Of a stretch of DNA of 64,000 bases, positions 62,474 through 64,000 are shown in pieces. The translations under genes were made by a program, and so were the position numbers. Under the pieces are notes generated by a model. The model searched no databases, was not told the origin of the DNA, and was given only the letters and a program-made list of their open reading frames with translations. Source of the DNA: Gammaproteobacteria bacterium (GTDB lineage: Bacteria > Pseudomonadota > Gammaproteobacteria > Pseudomonadales > Azotimanducaceae); NCBI GenBank assembly GCA_009846005.1, contig VXYL01000088.1, forward strand, positions 27,504 through 91,503, given 5' to 3'. Positions within the stretch are counted from its first letter, which is position 1. Each line of letters opens with the position of its first letter.

Positions 62474-63466
62474 TCAGCCGGGTCTTCGAACAATGTCGGA
62501 CACGGCGTCGATGAGATCCACCTCGTTCTGGGCGGCGGCGATCAGTTCCGCGGCCGCCGACAGTCTCTCCCAGTCATCGGTGTCGCCGAGCAGCCGTTCG
62601 ACCCGTTCGCCGACCGCTTCGCCGAATCGCGTCGCGGCGACTCGGCACAGCAAGGCGCGCTGTCCCGCCACGGCCTCGCGGCGTCCTTCCCGGCGTCCTT
62701 CGGCCACGCCTTCCCGGCGCCACTGTTCGGGCCACTGTGCAACCCGTTCTACCAACGTCATCGTCGCTTCCTCCAGGGTTTCGCCCAGTTCCTGCCCGGC
62801 TTGCCCGGGGCTGAACCGGGCCACCAATTGCCGCACCCACGCCGCAAAGGCGCGACCGAGATTCGAGTCCTGCGGCGACAGCCAATCCCGCAGTGCCTCG
62901 GCGACTCGTGCGAGTTCGACCGGCGTCCGACTCTGCTCGAACCCTACGACCGCCCGCATGAGGTTGTTCGACGGCAGATCGTCCACCGCGACGCGGCGCT
63001 CGTCAAGCAGCAGCGAGCGCTGCGACGGCTGGCAGGGCGACAGCACCGCGGGCACGGGCGCGACGAGGTCGCGCATCTCCAGCGCCGCCGTCCACGGCGC
63101 GTCCCCGTTGTAAAGCACGACGGGCAGCACCGGTGGCCACCGGCCGGGTGTTCCGAGTTCGCCGCGACGGTCCAGCTCCCGGTAAAGCAGCGCCGTGTAT
63201 TCCAGGTTGCGCAACGCCATGCGGGTGTCGCTGCGCGACTGGAACTCTAGCAGCACCAGCAGGTACAGCCAGCCGTTGCGGAAGCAGGCCCGCCAGATGG
63301 CGTCGCCGCAGCGCTGCTGGCCGCTGTCTCCGACATGCTCGGCGGGCAGCTTCTCGAGCGTGTTCAGGTCGACGTCGCCAAGCCAGTCGGGATTGCCGAC
63401 GGCCCCTAGGAGATCGCGCACCATGCGCGGGAACGCGAACAGACGCCTGTAGATCGGATCGTGCAT
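62474..63466 (-). CDS. Rpn family recombination-promoting nuclease / putative transposase
   Basis: 330 residues, PD-(D/E)XK fold of the RpnA-E family. The N-terminal MHDPIYRRLFAFPRMVRDLL is the family start and the nuclease core is LYLLVLLEFQSRSDTRMALR (Glu-x-Gln as usual in the third motif) and VLPVVLYNGDAPWTAA. The tail carries a REGVAEGRREGRREAVAGQR segment as in other Rpn proteins. They cut DNA and help RecA-independent recombination. No inverted repeats or target-site duplication were seen around it, so it is a gene rather than a mobile element. Confidence 0.88.
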   Translation of the reverse strand: MHDPIYRRLFAFPRMVRDLLGAVGNPDWLGDVDLNTLEKLPAEHVGDSGQQRCGDAIWRACFRNGWLYLLVLLEFQSRSDTRMALRNLEYTALLYRELDRRGELGTPGRWPPVLPVVLYNGDAPWTAALEMRDLVAPVPAVLSPCQPSQRSLLLDERRVAVDDLPSNNLMRAVVGFEQSRTPVELARVAEALRDWLSPQDSNLGRAFAAWVRQLVARFSPGQAGQELGETLEEATMTLVERVAQWPEQWRREGVAEGRREGRREAVAGQRALLCRVAATRFGEAVGERVERLLGDTDDWERLSAAAELIAAAQNEVDLIDAVSDIVRRPG

Positions 63467-63566
63467 GACGCCACGGTAGTGGGCGCCGACGCCGGTGTCT
63501 TGAGCAGATCGCCGAAACCCACGTAGGCGATCGCCTCAAATAGCCGTAGGGCTTCCGCCACGCCAG

Positions 63567-63584
63567 CCGTAGGACGGGTTCCGC
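63567..63584. repeat. truncated palindromic repeat
   Basis: CCGTAGGACGGGTTCCGC is a left-hand half of the GTAGGGGACGGGCTTGTCCC unit, just before the tandem repeat at 63589. Confidence 0.5.
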
Positions 63585-63588
63585 GTGT

Positions 63589-63639
63589 GTCCGGGATAGG
63601 GCGCTGTCCGGGATAGGGCGCCGTCCGGGATAGGGCGCC
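63589..63639. repeat. three tandem copies of a 17-bp unit
   Basis: GTCCGGGATAGGGCGCT, GTCCGGGATAGGGCGCC and GTCCGGGATAGGGCGCC follow each other without spacer (63589-63605, 63606-63622, 63623-63639). Differences are limited to the last base. They lie in the gap between an Rpn gene and the partial hypothetical gene on the same strand. The unit differs from the main palindromic family. Confidence 0.9.
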
Positions 63640-63659
63640 GCACCGTCGGGGCGACCGGC

Positions 63660-64000
63660 TCACCTGGGTCGCGGAACTCTTTCCCTTTCCGGGAACGTGC
63701 AGATGCGATCCATGCGCGTGACGCTGCCGTCGGCGTATTCCCACACGAGCTGTTCGCCGTCGAGGTAGCGCCGCACCACCACCGGCCCCCAGCCGAACAC
63801 ATGGAATTCGAGAACCCCCTGGTTCCAGATCATGCTGGCCGATGTTCGAGGGCAATAGGGTTTGCCGCCGATCCTGAAGACCACGGAGCCCTCGGTGTCG
63901 TTGGTATTCTCGCCCAGCGTGCTGTTCGGGCCGTAGTCGTGAATGATGCCGCTGCTGGTGACGACCACCCGCCGCCCGCACTGTTCGATGCGTTCCACGT
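63660..64000 (-). CDS. hypothetical protein, probably partial at the 5' end
   Basis: At least 112 residues, running to the right edge; a GTG at 63998 could be a start but the frame is open to the window end and the product lacks a typical start, so it probably continues beyond. Sequence: RRVVVTSSGIIHDYGPNSTL, GKPYCPRTSASMIWNQGVLE, FHVFGWGPVVVRRYLDGEQL, a strand-rich protein with two Cys. No family recognised. Its C-terminal basic tail (FPERERVPRPR) ends near the tandem repeat. Confidence 0.5.
   Translation of the reverse strand, partial: VERIEQCGRRVVVTSSGIIHDYGPNSTLGENTNDTEGSVVFRIGGKPYCPRTSASMIWNQGVLEFHVFGWGPVVVRRYLDGEQLVWEYADGSVTRMDRICTFPERERVPRPR

Noticed and set aside
62474..63466. Rpn gene as an insertion sequence
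   Set aside because: No terminal inverted repeats or target duplication are visible; Rpn proteins are commonly stand-alone genes.

Overview
The window is about 64 kb of uniformly high-GC, densely coded chromosome. A divergent leucyl aminopeptidase and lptF-lptG pair at the left end, malate synthase G, two large TonB-dependent receptors and outer-membrane style lipoproteins point to a Gram-negative gammaproteobacterium. Several sulfatases, phytanoyl-CoA-type dioxygenases, ankyrin proteins, Uma2/Rpn nucleases and toxin-antitoxin pairs suggest a marine and perhaps host-associated (for example sponge-associated) heterotroph. The taxonomy and lifestyle are inference; no rRNA or tRNA gene was seen.

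Layout. 1-4.7 kb: core genes (pepA, lptF, lptG, an RDD protein) and a RES/Xre toxin-antitoxin pair. 4.8-13 kb: malate synthase G with an Eis-like acetyltransferase, a small avidin-family protein, a nitroreductase, an endonuclease V-like/DUF1722 fusion, a CsgG-like protein, a dioxygenase and a VOC protein. 13-19 kb: a secreted ADP-ribosylglycohydrolase-family enzyme, a complete CUT2 (ribose/inositol-type) ABC importer and a myo-inositol oxygenase. 19-25 kb: two large ankyrin proteins around a duplicated MarR-like regulator. 25-31 kb: two tandem Rieske-domain proteins with a shared helical domain, then two divergent PhyH dioxygenases. 31-42 kb: an FG-GAP lipoprotein and an alpha-glucan locus (TonB receptor, two GH13 enzymes) with a MOSC protein between. 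42-54 kb: three sulfatases, Uma2, a PIN/antitoxin pair, a second TonB receptor and a TPR protein. 54-59 kb: a probable selenocysteine-containing thioredoxin-fold protein, a 7TM-AraC regulator and an ABC/FtsX exporter operon. 59-64 kb: an SDR reductase, a cytochrome-fused PQQ sugar dehydrogenase, an Rpn nuclease and a partial hypothetical gene.

Two signals stand out. First, the reading frame at 54079-54633 (minus) is interrupted by one TGA exactly where this thioredoxin-fold family carries its first catalytic cysteine, and a hairpin with a GG-starting loop lies about 20 nt downstream, as expected of a bacterial SECIS. Second, a family of GC-rich palindromic repeats fills intergenic gaps. It provides the TAG stop codon of five different genes and has invaded the start region of a lipoprotein gene.
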